This document shows positions 27,601 to 36,518 of a stretch of DNA of 64,000 nucleotides, in pieces (within the stretch, counting starts at the first letter, position 1; every line of letters begins with the position of its first letter). Under the pieces are notes generated by a model. It worked only from the letters and a program-made list of their open reading frames with translations, was not told the DNA's origin and made no database searches. The position numbers and the translations under genes are program-made. The stretch is from Rhodoferax lithotrophicus (GTDB lineage: Bacteria > Pseudomonadota > Gammaproteobacteria > Burkholderiales > Burkholderiaceae_C), in NCBI RefSeq assembly GCF_019973615.1, contig NZ_AP024238.1, positions 744,001-808,000 on the forward strand, in the 5' to 3' direction.

Positions 27601-29915
27601 TTGGTGTGCCCACCATGGTGAATGGGTATATCAATGCCGGTATCTATCTGTTAGACCTTAGCGCCAGATATGGGCCCACTTACAACTACGATATGCCGAG
27701 CACGCAATTGGTGGCGGTTCTTCCACGGGAATTGACCTGGCAACCGGCCGCGGCCTCGACAATTACTTACGGTGCCGCTACGCCCATTAATTTGGGAACG
27801 CTGTCAGGTATGTTCCCGTGGGACGATGTGAACCTCAAGACCGCAACGATCGGATCGCTTGCAGACCGCCCCCTGACTCCCGACAAAGCTTTTTGGGCAG
27901 ATCAAAAGACTTATTCCTTTACCGATCAGCCTGGTTCAAAAAGAATGGATGTCGGCCAGTACAGCATGCCGGTGACAACCGGTGGCCTTGTAGGCGCGCA
28001 GAGCGGCAACTACGTGCTGCCACCCATCAAGTCGTCAGTCGCTCTCACCGTTACTCCTAAGTCAATCACCTATTCGGTGACGGATGTGAAAGGTCAATAT
28101 GGCAACTACCAAGCTTGTGATCCCCGCTTTTGTAGCAATCCTTGGATTCCTGGCATTCGTGAGGGAAATATCACGCTGAATGGTGTATTTGAAGATGATA
28201 AATACGTCCCTGATCCGCGTTTAACGTCTGTGCTCGGGGTGCAAGGAACACTCGGCTTATTCGATGCCAATGGGGTAAGTGGCACCATCACTGCGACTAC
28301 ACCAATCGGCAAGTACCGTCAGGTCGTGACGGGATTGACCGGTGTCCATGCAAAAAACTACATGATCGACCAGGCAGGAAGTCACATCGGCGAGATGGAG
28401 ATCACACCGATGTGGCTCACATACACAACAACTAGTGCTATTTATCTGCCAGGGCCAGGGTTAATCGGTAAGCCGGGCATTCCCACGCTACGTGGACCCA
28501 ATGGCACACCGATCAATGGCGATGACGTACGGTCAATCGTTGGAATCAGTGACCCAAGCGGTAAAGAAGTGTTCAACTTGTCCGACCTGATTGAGGGGCG
28601 CTACAGCTTCTATGTCACAAGATTGGCGGGCAAAGATGCCGCCAACTACCGTACTCTTCCGAATACCTTTTACACACGCGATGCTCCTTACAGTAACTCC
28701 GACATTGGAACACTTGACGTATTTTCTGATACCCGGTTTGGCATGCGTGACACCTCCACGATGGCCGTTCCCACGGTGCCGCACTATGACCCGCCCGTGC
28801 CGGCACCTCCCACCACGGCGCCGTTGCTGCCTACGTACTCAGTCGATACCAAGACAGGGACGAAGACCGGTACAAGTACCACCCTCGGCGATGCCACACT
28901 GAGTGAAGAGTCCCAAGTCGCGGCCGGTGCGTCGGCAGGCGCTAGTTCGACGGGTGCCAATGCACATGCTGATGCCAACGCGGAAACAAAGTTAACTGCG
29001 GATTTCGGCGATGGCTCTCTTTCGGTCGGTGGCAAGGCCGGCGCAAGCGCTGACGCGTCGCTGGGTAAAGATGGTGTGAAAGTCGGTGGACAAGCCTCCG
29101 CGAGCGCCAATGTGGAGGGCGGAGGAGGTGGGTCTGCTGGGCCAGTGGGCGACCTCAAGGGGTCCGGCACACTCGAAGTCACGGCCGGTGCAAAAGGCGA
29201 GGGGACGGCCACCCTGAAGGACGGGAAGATTTCAACTGGCGGGGATCTTTCTGCAGGAGTTGGCGCATCTGCGACCGGTCAATTTGGGGTTTCCGGCAGT
29301 GTTGGAAGTGCGGACGCAACAGCAACCTTGGTATCTCCCGGCTCTGTGGGCGGTTCGGGCAGCGCCAGTGCGGGGTATTCTGATGGTGCAGTGTCTGTGT
29401 CCATGAACCTGGGTGCCAAACTGGGGATAGGTGGGTTTAATCTGAAACTCGATTTCTCCATCAATGTCGGTGACATTGTGGGCGACCTCGAAGATGCTTT
29501 TGAGCCGCTGACCAGCGCTTTTGGTGGATCAAAGAAACAAAAAGACCCGGTCGGCGATGCCTATCGAATGGCCGAAAGTCTGAAGGGTGACCCGCTGCGG
29601 CGACTGGCCTTCCTGCAACAAAACTCTGATTGGAAAAGTTATGACGAAAAGGCAATTTTCAGTATGAAATTGGAACTTAGTCGTTTCGAGGCCTTGTTGG
29701 AGGGCTACCCACAATTAATCGCTTACCAACAAAGTTCTCAGGCAACGATGCTTCAACTGCTCAAGAGCGATCCAGCAGCAGCTATCGCATACGCTCACAC
29801 CAATGAATTCAATCGACAAGTTAGCGATTGGGAGGGCGGTATCCTGCAAAGTGCAGAGTCGCTCGGCCTCAAATTTGTTGTTAATGGGACCTCCATGAGT
29901 CTGGCCAACCTATGA
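21648..29915 (+). CDS. giant TpsA exoprotein with ~16 MBG-like repeats
   Basis: A 2755-residue secreted adhesin-like protein. Residues 1-25 form an extended signal peptide region (MNHHYRIIWSQVSRSWIAVSE), with cleavage near SSA-LD (~54). Residues ~54-300 are the TPS/haemagglutination domain, a right-handed beta-helix with a LINQNGIAI motif (variant of NPNG). About 16 MBG-type repeats of ~80-100 residues follow at ~815-2360, then a proline-rich spacer (~2377-2399), a Gly/Ser/Ala-rich region (~2417-2617) and a helical C-terminus (~2617-2755). The start is TTG overlapping the tpsB stop (TTGA). It probably acts as a long surface filament. Partner secretion is by the adjacent TpsB. Confidence 0.92.
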   Translation: MNHHYRIIWSQVSRSWIAVSEVSKGHCKSASARQRVVGALVLLGLSAFSMTSSALDLPNGARVTAGTALVQMPAKSTLLVTQSTQRAVIKWNDFSIGQGHQVTFAQPNAGAATLNIVSGTSASMIAGTLTSNGSVYLINQNGIAITSTGLVDTRAGFIASTLRMDENAFMGGQYLFSGKGGAVVNRGQIMTGPGGLVGLLGSTVANEGLISASLGKVALGAGEAATLDLSGDGFLQVMLPTSAVVSDGQTLVSNSGVIQANGGMVMLKAATVRQALREAVNMPGEISARGVSGQNGAIVLEAGLGGTVRVAGSLIADGDSVGGRIDVTGANIVLEGASLSATGAERGGLVRVGGAFQGGREQPADSTNAPLFAGRFGSTPAIANAATTRIDATSNINVSATGVTGTGGTAIVWSDRTTVMDGAISARGASAGGAVEVSAKSTVQSVALKRINLGKGGNLLIDPQDIVIDSSGTDTTANYSYAMLGTITHLLDTDVTALLSAGTTVSLQASQDISWLGNAYVKRTPTMPGGNLNLSAGRSVMLSGIFTTADGNWTIVANDTAAHGVVDAERGAGTALIDVRNANFINSNGNLSLTLADGAGNTNREVDRISLGKFNGNGLTAAISSTAMPAYGTTQILLTEDINVSGNISLTGNLQVSSMSPVLSLSGQRVTWTDEKAGSSIKGEGAIKFIENGVTTRFGHLFGSDAVRLGLGDSPVLGLTRVYGDSDPGMADVLALTSPLHVAAHSATVVAPDSLGAILSANSLDVVGPGVLASAGSYNLTLSATNSLAFSSGLSSGYFIDLAPASIPLTITRRTVTPTVSAGAYIYGSPTAVTSLSGVVNGDVLNPVATLNSTVGVTMANNGSGFGFAETVAAGLSNFSLTGLSGTKAGNYTLDLSGVIGNTLAITPKALNYVAASGGQIYGSFGTMPSASLSGMVAGDDVTPVVALNAAGQPVSLTDRLPAGTYVSDVSSLIGSKAGNYSVAANGNTLGHYVVDPKPVSVTYNSSPVVSTYGTQITLEAPALTGILSGDTVTGIVGASLSGVPVALTPTTPAGNYSALVTGLSGASSSNYVVTGSNNYGSISIAKKTLTYTGTDSSQVYGLFTLPSPTLNGIVGSDIVSADQRITPLTAYLAGASGAYAVGSYLVDLVRLTGSSATNYTLASSGNTASQVAITPKPVTFSLASANSTYGTNAVLPTAYLSGIVSGDIVGAGSVISVGYGATVLNANTAVGHYTLGIADLTGDGVSNNYMLANSGNTTGMLTIAPKTLTWAVANGAGIYGNALTNLTMLSGLVSGDSVGTTIAAFDGSGMALTRPAVGTYDVGVTSLTGPLATNYALATIGNTMGTINIGPRALTYTIASTHSVYGTLAQNGAVVLSNVLPGDSVGTATVGYQVATAPVVLTERSPVGTYTAEVTALTGGNPNYVIASTGNTKGVLTIAPKPVTFSTANASSTYGTAAVLEAGTLSGILAGDMVVPGATTLATGALPTDRSAVGSYALITSSLSGPQAGNYTVTMIGSSSGKLDIAPKPLTYSLDVYWQQQRLPDTVTYGDVFRFGGLTGFEKISFAGLANSSGVVATLSGVLAGDDVGFQVNSPTLPVSTSGAYTVGTYRWTGGALSSSNYVLATTGNTDKTLTILPKLLQAWTVGDTRNIYSPYQVEYGSTAGAVPGVKLNLDSFFISSGHVLKNVDQVAATAEYVTPQGHVERLAERQAAGEYLVAMKGGLTGADAGNYVVANKNEQIFSVKPKLVTAQFLDTYSTYGEAAGTPNPVLSGVLPGDSLGTKISINGNANFVLDPRTPADRYYVGLAGNTGADAGNYLIVGQQSQLANYFWPNYPGIFGTLKIRPKPLTVVADAANYAITYGDYITKDMALTGVLPGDNVQVTPKAQPIQLNSGEPLLARDINGARLDSGSYDIRAELSGSSSSNYILPTYQPFGHIDVAKFKLTALAKRTITYGDTAYFDSVQVQGVGGDQLGYTTSFSRILGVPTMVNGYINAGIYLLDLSARYGPTYNYDMPSTQLVAVLPRELTWQPAAASTITYGAATPINLGTLSGMFPWDDVNLKTATIGSLADRPLTPDKAFWADQKTYSFTDQPGSKRMDVGQYSMPVTTGGLVGAQSGNYVLPPIKSSVALTVTPKSITYSVTDVKGQYGNYQACDPRFCSNPWIPGIREGNITLNGVFEDDKYVPDPRLTSVLGVQGTLGLFDANGVSGTITATTPIGKYRQVVTGLTGVHAKNYMIDQAGSHIGEMEITPMWLTYTTTSAIYLPGPGLIGKPGIPTLRGPNGTPINGDDVRSIVGISDPSGKEVFNLSDLIEGRYSFYVTRLAGKDAANYRTLPNTFYTRDAPYSNSDIGTLDVFSDTRFGMRDTSTMAVPTVPHYDPPVPAPPTTAPLLPTYSVDTKTGTKTGTSTTLGDATLSEESQVAAGASAGASSTGANAHADANAETKLTADFGDGSLSVGGKAGASADASLGKDGVKVGGQASASANVEGGGGGSAGPVGDLKGSGTLEVTAGAKGEGTATLKDGKISTGGDLSAGVGASATGQFGVSGSVGSADATATLVSPGSVGGSGSASAGYSDGAVSVSMNLGAKLGIGGFNLKLDFSINVGDIVGDLEDAFEPLTSAFGGSKKQKDPVGDAYRMAESLKGDPLRRLAFLQQNSDWKSYDEKAIFSMKLELSRFEALLEGYPQLIAYQQSSQATMLQLLKSDPAAAIAYAHTNEFNRQVSDWEGGILQSAESLGLKFVVNGTSMSLANL
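24090..28730 (+). repeat. tandem MBG-like repeats in the TpsA exoprotein gene
   Basis: About 16 protein repeats, each opening with a [ST]x.YG motif and continuing LSG(V/I)(L/V)xGD, then ending GNYVLA...TGN..G.L.I.PK. Examples are STYGTNAVLPTAYLSGIVSG and THSVYGTLAQNGAVVL. Units 1-8 are regular (~80 residues); units 9, 10, 15 and 16 are longer or degenerate. DNA identity between units is low, so they are old and not recently expanded. Confidence 0.85.
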
Positions 29916-30628
29916 ACCAACTTATTCTTCGCTATGTGTTAGCCAGTACCTTGTTAACAGCCTCCTGTCAGATTGATGCCCAAGAAAAATTGGTTGCGCT
30001 GTCGATGACAGGGCAACCGCAGTCCTATTCGCTGCACGCTGGCGCTTACAAAGTCATGGGCTACGGCAACGCCCATTTTGGAATGAGCGTTGACGAGGTC
30101 AAGGTGCTCATCACCCAAGACTATTCTCACACGCTGGGCAGTTTAAAAGACGAGATTGACCCGGCCCAAAAGACCCGTGTTCTCACCATGGTAGTGCCCG
30201 AGCTGGTTCCTGGCCCTGGGCCCGCGACCATCAGCTACGTGTTTGGTGCGACGAGCAAAAGACTTATCGCGGTCAATGTGTACTGGTTGGTCACGGGCAT
30301 GGCGACGGACGCTCAACAAGCGCAGCTCACCGAGGCTGCCCGGGTGCTGGCCGCCGATCTGGTTGGCTACCGCTGGCCGATCTTCACTGTCGCGCGCGGT
30401 CATGTGCTGGCCCCGGGCGTGTTGTTGGTGTTTGCCGGCAAAGACGCAGTGGGTGGAGGCATTGAGGTTCGCCTGAACGGTGTCGCCTACACGCTTGAGG
30501 CGCGTCAAGCGAGTGTCGCATCTGTGGCCACCCCGGAAACCCTTGTAGTCCCCCGTGGGCCTGCTCAGCTCAGGTTTTCGATGGTGGCGAACGTTGACAA
30601 GCCAGATATTGAGACTTTGCCAAACTGA
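29912..30628 (+). CDS. exported protein coupled to the TpsA exoprotein
   Basis: A 238-residue protein with a hydrophobic N-terminus (MNQLILRYVLASTLLTASC) followed by QIDAQEK. This is a signal peptide; a lipoprotein site at LTASC is possible but the -3 residue is Thr, so signal peptidase I cleavage near DAQ is as likely. The rest is soluble, with YGNAHFGMSVDEVKVLI resembling small exported proteins of unknown function, and no recognised domain. Its ATG overlaps the TpsA stop (ATGA), a strong sign of joint synthesis. Roles as an immunity-like or assembly partner of the exoprotein are open; I do not recognise the family. Confidence 0.75.
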   Translation: MNQLILRYVLASTLLTASCQIDAQEKLVALSMTGQPQSYSLHAGAYKVMGYGNAHFGMSVDEVKVLITQDYSHTLGSLKDEIDPAQKTRVLTMVVPELVPGPGPATISYVFGATSKRLIAVNVYWLVTGMATDAQQAQLTEAARVLAADLVGYRWPIFTVARGHVLAPGVLLVFAGKDAVGGGIEVRLNGVAYTLEARQASVASVATPETLVVPRGPAQLRFSMVANVDKPDIETLPN

Positions 30629-30994
30629 CGTTCAAGCGGCTCAAACCGTTTGACTTGGCCCGCTATAGCAGCGCAAGTCAATGGAAATATGGCTGATGCA
30701 GAGTCATCTGATGCTGCGATCCAAAGACTGTCATGAACACGTGTTTCATGAATTGGTCAGGTGCTTTCTGACGAACATCGGCTATCTGCCGCGCTGTAAT
30801 GCCCAAAAAACCCAGGCCACCTCCGCAGCGGTTAAGCCTTGTTGGACTACACAGAACCCAACCTGCCCCGGTGCTTTTCCCGTTTGTGGTTCAAGCAAGC
30901 TTTACACTGCAGCGGTACCCCCGTCCGAGGTCGGCCACCGGCAAGACCAGCGACCATGCCTCGTCACCTGTTCACCCCATTGAGAGGATTGCGT
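30629..30994. other. intergenic stretch, nothing recognised
   Basis: 366 bases between the TPS operon and the isocitrate dehydrogenase gene. No gene, sigma-54 site or repeat copy was found. The frame of the next gene is open here, but no start has a ribosome site; the promoter for the dehydrogenase should lie in it. Confidence 0.5.
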
Positions 30995-32023
30995 ATGACC
31001 ACCCCCATTCAAGCCACATTGATTCCCGGAGACGGCATTGGCCCTGAAATTGTCGATGCCACGCTGGCCGCGCTGGATGCACTGGGTGCCCCGTTTGAGT
31101 GGGACCGCCAGATCGCCGGTCTTGGCGGCGTGCAGGTGGCGGGTGATCCGCTGCCCCCAGCCACACTCGACAGCATCCGGCGCACCCGGCTGGCGCTCAA
31201 GGGGCCGCTGGAAACCCCGTCCGGAGGCGGCTACCGGTCTTCCAATGTGCGTCTGCGTGAAGAGTTTCAACTCTATGCCAACCTGCGCCCAGCCCGTACC
31301 ATCATTCCCGGTGGACGCTTTGACAACATTGACCTGGTGGTGGTGCGTGAGAACCTTGAAGGCCTGTACATCGGCCACGAGCACTATGTGAAGATCGACA
31401 ACGACCCCCACGCCGTGGCCATGGCCACCGGCATCAACACCCGCGCGGGTGGCCTGCGGCTGCTGGAATACGCGTTTGAACATGCCGTGACCACCGGCCG
31501 CAAAAAGGTCACCATCGTGCACAAGGCCAACATCATGAAGGCGCTCACCGGGATTTTTCTGGAAACCGGGCTGGACTTGTATGAGCGCAAGTACAAGGGC
31601 AAGTTTGAGCTGGACACGGTGATCATTGATGCCTGCGCCATGAAGCTGGTGATCAACCCCTGGCAGTTCGACATGCTGGTCACCACCAACCTGTTTGGTG
31701 ACATCCTGTCAGACCTGGTGGCCGGTCTGGTTGGTGGTCTGGGCATGGCACCTGGTGCAAACATTGGTGCCGATGCTGCAATTTTTGAAGCGGTTCACGG
31801 CTCTGCGCCAGACATTGCTGGCAAAGGCATTGCCAATCCCATTGCCCTGTTGTTGGCCGCTGGCATGATGCTGGATCACTGCAAACTGCCTGAGATGGCC
31901 ACCAAATTACGCACCGCCATTGATGAGACGCTCAACATTGACAAGGTACGCACCGGCGATCTGGGTGGCACGGCAGGTACCGCCGAATTCACCAAGGCGC
32001 TGGTTGGCCGGATCAAGTGCTGA
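30995..32023 (+). CDS. NAD-dependent isocitrate dehydrogenase-type enzyme
   Basis: A 342-residue beta-decarboxylating dehydrogenase. It has LIPGDGIGPEI at the start, the substrate-binding SSNVRLREEFQLYANLRPA, VVRENLEGLYIGHEH, a catalytic Lys in VTIVHKANIMK, and the metal-binding Asp pair in NLFGDILSDL. The short form and the S-N-x-x-L-R-E pattern fit NAD-type isocitrate dehydrogenase; homoisocitrate or isopropylmalate dehydrogenase is the alternative. GAGAGG precedes the ATG at 30995. It stands alone and converges on the penicillin-binding protein gene. The enzyme would feed 2-oxoglutarate, also the nitrogen-status signal for PII, but a link is not shown. Confidence 0.88.
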   Translation: MTTPIQATLIPGDGIGPEIVDATLAALDALGAPFEWDRQIAGLGGVQVAGDPLPPATLDSIRRTRLALKGPLETPSGGGYRSSNVRLREEFQLYANLRPARTIIPGGRFDNIDLVVVRENLEGLYIGHEHYVKIDNDPHAVAMATGINTRAGGLRLLEYAFEHAVTTGRKKVTIVHKANIMKALTGIFLETGLDLYERKYKGKFELDTVIIDACAMKLVINPWQFDMLVTTNLFGDILSDLVAGLVGGLGMAPGANIGADAAIFEAVHGSAPDIAGKGIANPIALLLAAGMMLDHCKLPEMATKLRTAIDETLNIDKVRTGDLGGTAGTAEFTKALVGRIKC

Positions 32024-32063
32024 AACGCAATCCTGTAGGGGGTGGACCAGCGCAACAGGCTTT

Positions 32064-34322
32064 TTATGGGCTCATCCACTCCTTGAACAGTTGGACAAAG
32101 TCCAGGTCGATGGCTCGCATGGCCTTGTCGTTCTGAAATTCATCATATTGCCAGTCACCCTGCACCTGCGATACACCAGCGGGTTGCGGAGCCTGGTAAG
32201 GTGGTTTGTTGGCCAGTGCGACCCGCATGAAGTCGATCCAGATAGGCAGGGCCAGCGTGGCACCAAACTCGCGCCCACCCAGGGATTTGGGATCGTCATA
32301 CCCCATCCACGCCACTGCCACGGTAGACCCGCTGTAGCCAGCAAACCAGCCGTCAAAGGCTTCGCTGCTGGTGCCGGTTTTGCCAGCCAGATCCTGGCGT
32401 GCCAGCTTTTGTGACGCGGCTGCTCCGGTGCCCGAGATGGTGACTTCGTGCAGCATGCTGGTGGTGACGAAGGCATTACGCGCATCGAGGACCCGGTTGC
32501 TCTCCTGCCCAGGCACTACTGGCTTGGCTTCAAACAACACCGTACCACGCGTATCCACCACTTTTTGAATCAGGTAGGGGTTGATCTGGAACCCGCCATT
32601 GGCAAACACCGAATACGCCCCTGCCATTTGCAGCGGGGTGACTGCACCAGTGCCCAAGGTCAGCGTGTAGTTCAGCGGTTGCTTGGCGGCCTCGAAGCCA
32701 AAGCGCGGCAAGAAGTCGTGTGCGTACTGCGGCGTGATGGCACGCAGCAAGCGCACGGCAGCCACGTTTTTGGATTGGGCCAGCGCCGTGCGCAGGGTGA
32801 TGGCACCGTCGTACACATCGTCGTCGTTCTGTGGCGTCCAAGGCTGTCCGCCGGTTTCTGCGCTGCTCAAAGTCAGTGGTGCATCGTTGACCAGGGTGGC
32901 TGGTGAGTAACCTTTGTCCAGGGCTGCCGAATAGATGAAGGGTTTGATGGCCGAGCCGGGCTGACGCCAGGCTTGGGTCACGTGGTTGAACTGGCTGGCA
33001 TTGAAATCAAAACCACCCACCAGAGCCCGGTAGGCACCGGTCTGGTTGTTCAACGCCACAAAGGCGGCTGCCACGGCCGGTAGTTGCGAGATGCTCCAGC
33101 GACCACGGCTGTCCTGCACCACCCGTATGACAGAGCCCGGCTTGAGTTGGATTGCCGACTTGGGTGACAGTGCCGCGGCCGCCCAGCGCAGGCCGTCTCC
33201 CGTCAGTTCGACCACGTTGCCATTGGCCAGCACCGCACGCAGGCTTTTGGCGATGACCTGGGTCACCACGGCTGCGACCAGCTTGTCGCTGGCGGGGTGT
33301 TTGAGCAAGGTGGTTTCGATCAGTTTTTGGCGTTCATCCGCATGGGTGGGTAGTGTGATAAAGGCTTCAGCGCCGCGGTAGCCGTGGCGCTGATCGTAAG
33401 CCATGACGTTGCGGCGCACGGCATCAAACGCAGCGTCCTGCTCGGCTTGTACCAGCGTGGTGGTGACGACGATGCCGCGGGTGTAAGTCTCTTCCTTGAA
33501 CTGCGCATACATGGCCTGGCGCACCATTTCAGCCGCGTATTGCGCATGGTTGTTGAAGGACCGGCCTTCGGCAATCACTTGGATGTTTTCCTGCGATGCC
33601 TGTTTGTACTGCGGCTCGGTGATGTAGCCAAGCTCTCGCATGCGCTTCAAGACCAGGTGCTGGCGCTGCTTGGCACGTTGCGGATTAACCACCGGGTTGA
33701 CGAGCGAGGGTGACTGTGGCAACCCCGCCAGCATGGCTGCTTGGGCAATGCTCAGATTCTTGAGTGGTTTGCCAAAGTACACACGTGCCGCGCTGCCAAA
33801 GCCATAAGCCCGTTGGCCCAGATAAACCTGGTTCATGTACAGCTCCAGAATCTGGTCCTTGGTCAGCGTGCGCTCAATTTTGTAGGCCAGCATGACCTCG
33901 GTGATCTTGCGGGAAATCAGTTTTTCTTTGGTGAGAAAAAAATCTCGCGCCACCTGCATGGTGATGGTGGATGCGCCTTGCTTGAGCCCACCCGTCAAGT
34001 CGGCAATCACGGCACGTGCCACACCCTTGAAATCGACACCGCTGTGCTCGTAAAAACGGGCGTCTTCAATGGCCAGCAGCGCCTGCTTTTGAATCAGCGG
34101 AATATCTTTGATGGCCACAAAGTCACGCCGCTCCTGGCCGAACTCGCCAATCAGCACGTTGTCACTGGTGTAGACGCGCAACGGAATTTTGGGCCGATAG
34201 TCCACCAGCGCATCAAGCTCTGGCAAATCCAGAGGTGTGGCGGCAAATACCAGCGTGGTGGCCAGCATCCACATCAGCAGGAGCCGGAAGAAAAAGGCGG
34301 GAATGGAAGGAATTGAGGTCAT
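32064..34322 (-). CDS. class A penicillin-binding protein (PBP1A-like)
   Basis: A 752-residue bifunctional cell-wall synthase with an N-terminal membrane anchor (residues ~9-30). The glycosyltransferase domain (~60-240) shows the catalytic Glu region LLAIEDARFYEHSGVD and KQGASTITMQVARDF. The transpeptidase domain (~400-700) has the Ser-x-x-Lys motif in QPGSAIKPFI, SKN in AQSKNVAAVRL and KTGT in DLAGKTGTSSEAFDGWFAGY. The start at 34322 (MTSIPSIPAFFFRLLL) puts the anchor at the N-terminus. It crosslinks peptidoglycan in the periplasm. It lies downstream of kup but is separated by ~255 bases. Confidence 0.95.
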   Translation of the reverse strand: MTSIPSIPAFFFRLLLMWMLATTLVFAATPLDLPELDALVDYRPKIPLRVYTSDNVLIGEFGQERRDFVAIKDIPLIQKQALLAIEDARFYEHSGVDFKGVARAVIADLTGGLKQGASTITMQVARDFFLTKEKLISRKITEVMLAYKIERTLTKDQILELYMNQVYLGQRAYGFGSAARVYFGKPLKNLSIAQAAMLAGLPQSPSLVNPVVNPQRAKQRQHLVLKRMRELGYITEPQYKQASQENIQVIAEGRSFNNHAQYAAEMVRQAMYAQFKEETYTRGIVVTTTLVQAEQDAAFDAVRRNVMAYDQRHGYRGAEAFITLPTHADERQKLIETTLLKHPASDKLVAAVVTQVIAKSLRAVLANGNVVELTGDGLRWAAAALSPKSAIQLKPGSVIRVVQDSRGRWSISQLPAVAAAFVALNNQTGAYRALVGGFDFNASQFNHVTQAWRQPGSAIKPFIYSAALDKGYSPATLVNDAPLTLSSAETGGQPWTPQNDDDVYDGAITLRTALAQSKNVAAVRLLRAITPQYAHDFLPRFGFEAAKQPLNYTLTLGTGAVTPLQMAGAYSVFANGGFQINPYLIQKVVDTRGTVLFEAKPVVPGQESNRVLDARNAFVTTSMLHEVTISGTGAAASQKLARQDLAGKTGTSSEAFDGWFAGYSGSTVAVAWMGYDDPKSLGGREFGATLALPIWIDFMRVALANKPPYQAPQPAGVSQVQGDWQYDEFQNDKAMRAIDLDFVQLFKEWMSP

Positions 34323-34490
34323 TGGATCAACAGACCAGAGTGGTACCCAAAGGCCACCAGGTGAACACACAGCAGGTGCTGGCTGAGGGCATTATCGCCA
34401 CTGGCACCCGCCTTGCTTGGTGGCCATTCGAAACGGCACCTGCAAAAGTGTAACTTTGCGTGAAGCTGAATACACATCGCAAAGGAATTG

Positions 34491-34546
34491 AATGCTATAT
34501 TTTCTATAGCTTATTGTGCTTTATTTTAAAGCGCTAGAGGTCAAAA
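34491..34546 (+). repeat. dispersed repeat, copy 4
   Basis: AATGCTATATTTTCTATAGC, then TTTAAAGCGCTAGAGGTCAAAA. It lies ~30 bases beyond the kup stop, in the 3' flank and upstream of the penicillin-binding protein gene. Confidence 0.75.
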
Positions 34547-34577
34547 CGTATGAAAAATTTCCCTGAAAAATGTAGCC

Positions 34578-36455
34578 TTAAATCTGTACCCGCGTTCCCA
34601 GCTCAATCACACAGTTGTTGGGCAGGTGAAAGAAGCCCGCCACGCTGCCGGAGTTGCGTGACATCAGTGCAAACAGGGCTTCGCGCCAATGGGCCATGCC
34701 GGTACCTTTGGTCGGCACGATGATTTCGCGGCTAAGGAAGTACGAGGTTTCAAACAGGTTGATCGGCAAGCCGTGTGCGGCGCACAGCTCCAGCGCTTTG
34801 GGAATGTCAGGCGTGTTCTTGAAGCCATAGTTCACTTGCACCCGCCAAAACCCGGGGGCCAGGGTCTCCACCTGCACCCGTTCCTCAAAGGGTATCCAGG
34901 GCACCTCATGGAACACCACCGTGAGGATCAGGTTGCGCTCGTGCAACACCTGGTTGTGTTTCAGGTTGTGCATCAAGGCCTGAGGCACAGTACCGGCATT
35001 GGCCACCGCATACACCGCGGTGCGCTGCACCCGGTGCACGCTGTCTGCCGACAAACCCTCAATGAAAGGCAGCAACTCGGGGTCACCGCTGCGAATGCTC
35101 TCAATCAGCAACTCGCGCCCGCGTCGCCAAGTGGCCATGACAACAAAAATCGCTGCGCCCAGTGCCAGCGGGAACCAGCCGCCCTGGAAGAATTTGAGCG
35201 AACACGAGACTACCAGCAACACGTCCAGCGTCAGGAACACGGCGGTGGCGGCCATCGCCACCGGCAAAGGGTAACGCCAGCCGTTGCGGATCACAAAAAA
35301 GGTCAGCAAGGTGGTGATCAGCATGGTCACCGTCACCGCAATCCCGTAGGCCGCCGCCATGGCTGATGAACTGCCAAACCCCACCACGGCCAGCAGCACG
35401 GCAGCCAGCAGCAGCCAGTTCACCTCAGGCATGTAAATTTGCCCCATCTCTTTGGCGGAGGTGAAGTGCACCTCCATGCGTGGCAGCAAGCCGAGTTGCA
35501 CCGCCTGCTTGGTCATGGAGTAGGCCCCGGAGATCACCGCCTGGGACGCAATCACTGTGGCCAGCGTGGCCAGCACCACAGCGGGGATCAGCCAGGCATC
35601 AGGGAATAAGCGGTAAAACGGGTTCTCAAGCGCTGATGGGTCACGCATCAGCAGTGCGCCCTGACCCATGTAGTTGATGGTCAACGCGGGCAACACCAGG
35701 CCACCCCAGGCGAACTGGATCGGGTGTTTGCCAAAGTGCCCCATGTCGGCATACAGCGCCTCTGCCCCGGTGAAGGCCAACACAATAGCCCCTAGCGCGA
35801 CGAACATGTGCCAACCTTGCGCACTCAAAAATCGTAGCGCATTCAGCGGGTTAAGTGCCGCCAGGATGGCGGGTTGCTGGATGATTTCAAGCGTACCCAC
35901 TGCCGCCAGCACGCCAAACCACACCATGATGACAGGGCCAAACAGCTTGCCAACCAGGCTGGTACCAAAGCGTTGCATGGCAAACAGCACTACCAGCACG
36001 GCGCTGCAAATCGGCAATACATAGGGTTTCAGCGCCGGGGTGACCACTTCCAGGCCTTCCACTGCGCTGAGTACCGAAATGGCCGGGGTGATCACGCTGT
36101 CACCATAAAAAAGAGCTGCACCAAACACGCCAAGCAATAGCAGAATCAAACGCTTGTGCGGATCGGTTCCAATGGCATTGCTGGCCAGGGCGGTCAGCGC
36201 CATGATGCCTCCCTCGCCCCGGTTGTCGGCCCGCAAGATGAGCAACACATATTTCAAGGTCACCACCATCATCAAGCCCCAGAAAATCACCGACACGGCG
36301 CCGATAAGGTGGATTGCATCCAGGGGAATGCCGCTCGCCGGGTTGAAAACTTCTTTCATGGTGTAGAGCGGGCTGGTGCCGATGTCCCCATACACCACCC
36401 CCATCGCACCCAATGTCAAAGCCGCAAGGCTTTCACGGCTAGCTTCATGACTCAT
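34578..36455 (-). CDS. kup: potassium uptake transporter Kup
   Basis: A 625-residue K+:H+ symporter of the KUP family. It has the N-terminal signature [21 protein letters not shown], about 12 membrane helices up to ~residue 460, and a soluble C-terminal domain (~460-625) ending in [12 protein letters not shown]. The length is normal for the family. It is third in a minus-strand set kdpD-kdpE-kup, 63 bases after kdpE, so the sensor pair may control it. In other bacteria KdpDE usually controls the kdpFABC pump, which is not present here. The stop is followed by a repeat copy. Confidence 0.96.
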   Translation of the reverse strand: MSHEASRESLAALTLGAMGVVYGDIGTSPLYTMKEVFNPASGIPLDAIHLIGAVSVIFWGLMMVVTLKYVLLILRADNRGEGGIMALTALASNAIGTDPHKRLILLLLGVFGAALFYGDSVITPAISVLSAVEGLEVVTPALKPYVLPICSAVLVVLFAMQRFGTSLVGKLFGPVIMVWFGVLAAVGTLEIIQQPAILAALNPLNALRFLSAQGWHMFVALGAIVLAFTGAEALYADMGHFGKHPIQFAWGGLVLPALTINYMGQGALLMRDPSALENPFYRLFPDAWLIPAVVLATLATVIASQAVISGAYSMTKQAVQLGLLPRMEVHFTSAKEMGQIYMPEVNWLLLAAVLLAVVGFGSSSAMAAAYGIAVTVTMLITTLLTFFVIRNGWRYPLPVAMAATAVFLTLDVLLVVSCSLKFFQGGWFPLALGAAIFVVMATWRRGRELLIESIRSGDPELLPFIEGLSADSVHRVQRTAVYAVANAGTVPQALMHNLKHNQVLHERNLILTVVFHEVPWIPFEERVQVETLAPGFWRVQVNYGFKNTPDIPKALELCAAHGLPINLFETSYFLSREIIVPTKGTGMAHWREALFALMSRNSGSVAGFFHLPNNCVIELGTRVQI

Positions 36456-36518
36456 GGCAATCCGATCAATTGAACAAACCTGTACTGTCGTGGCTGCAGT
36501 ATCAGGAACGCATAAGGA

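Noticed and set aside
21648..29915. CdiA-type contact-dependent toxin
   Set aside because: No VENN motif or recognisable nuclease domain; the repeats are MBG-like and the downstream protein is exported.
32024..32068. Terminator between isocitrate dehydrogenase and penicillin-binding protein genes
   Set aside because: CCTGT/ACAGG arms are only five bases with a long loop; too weak to call despite a TTTTT run.
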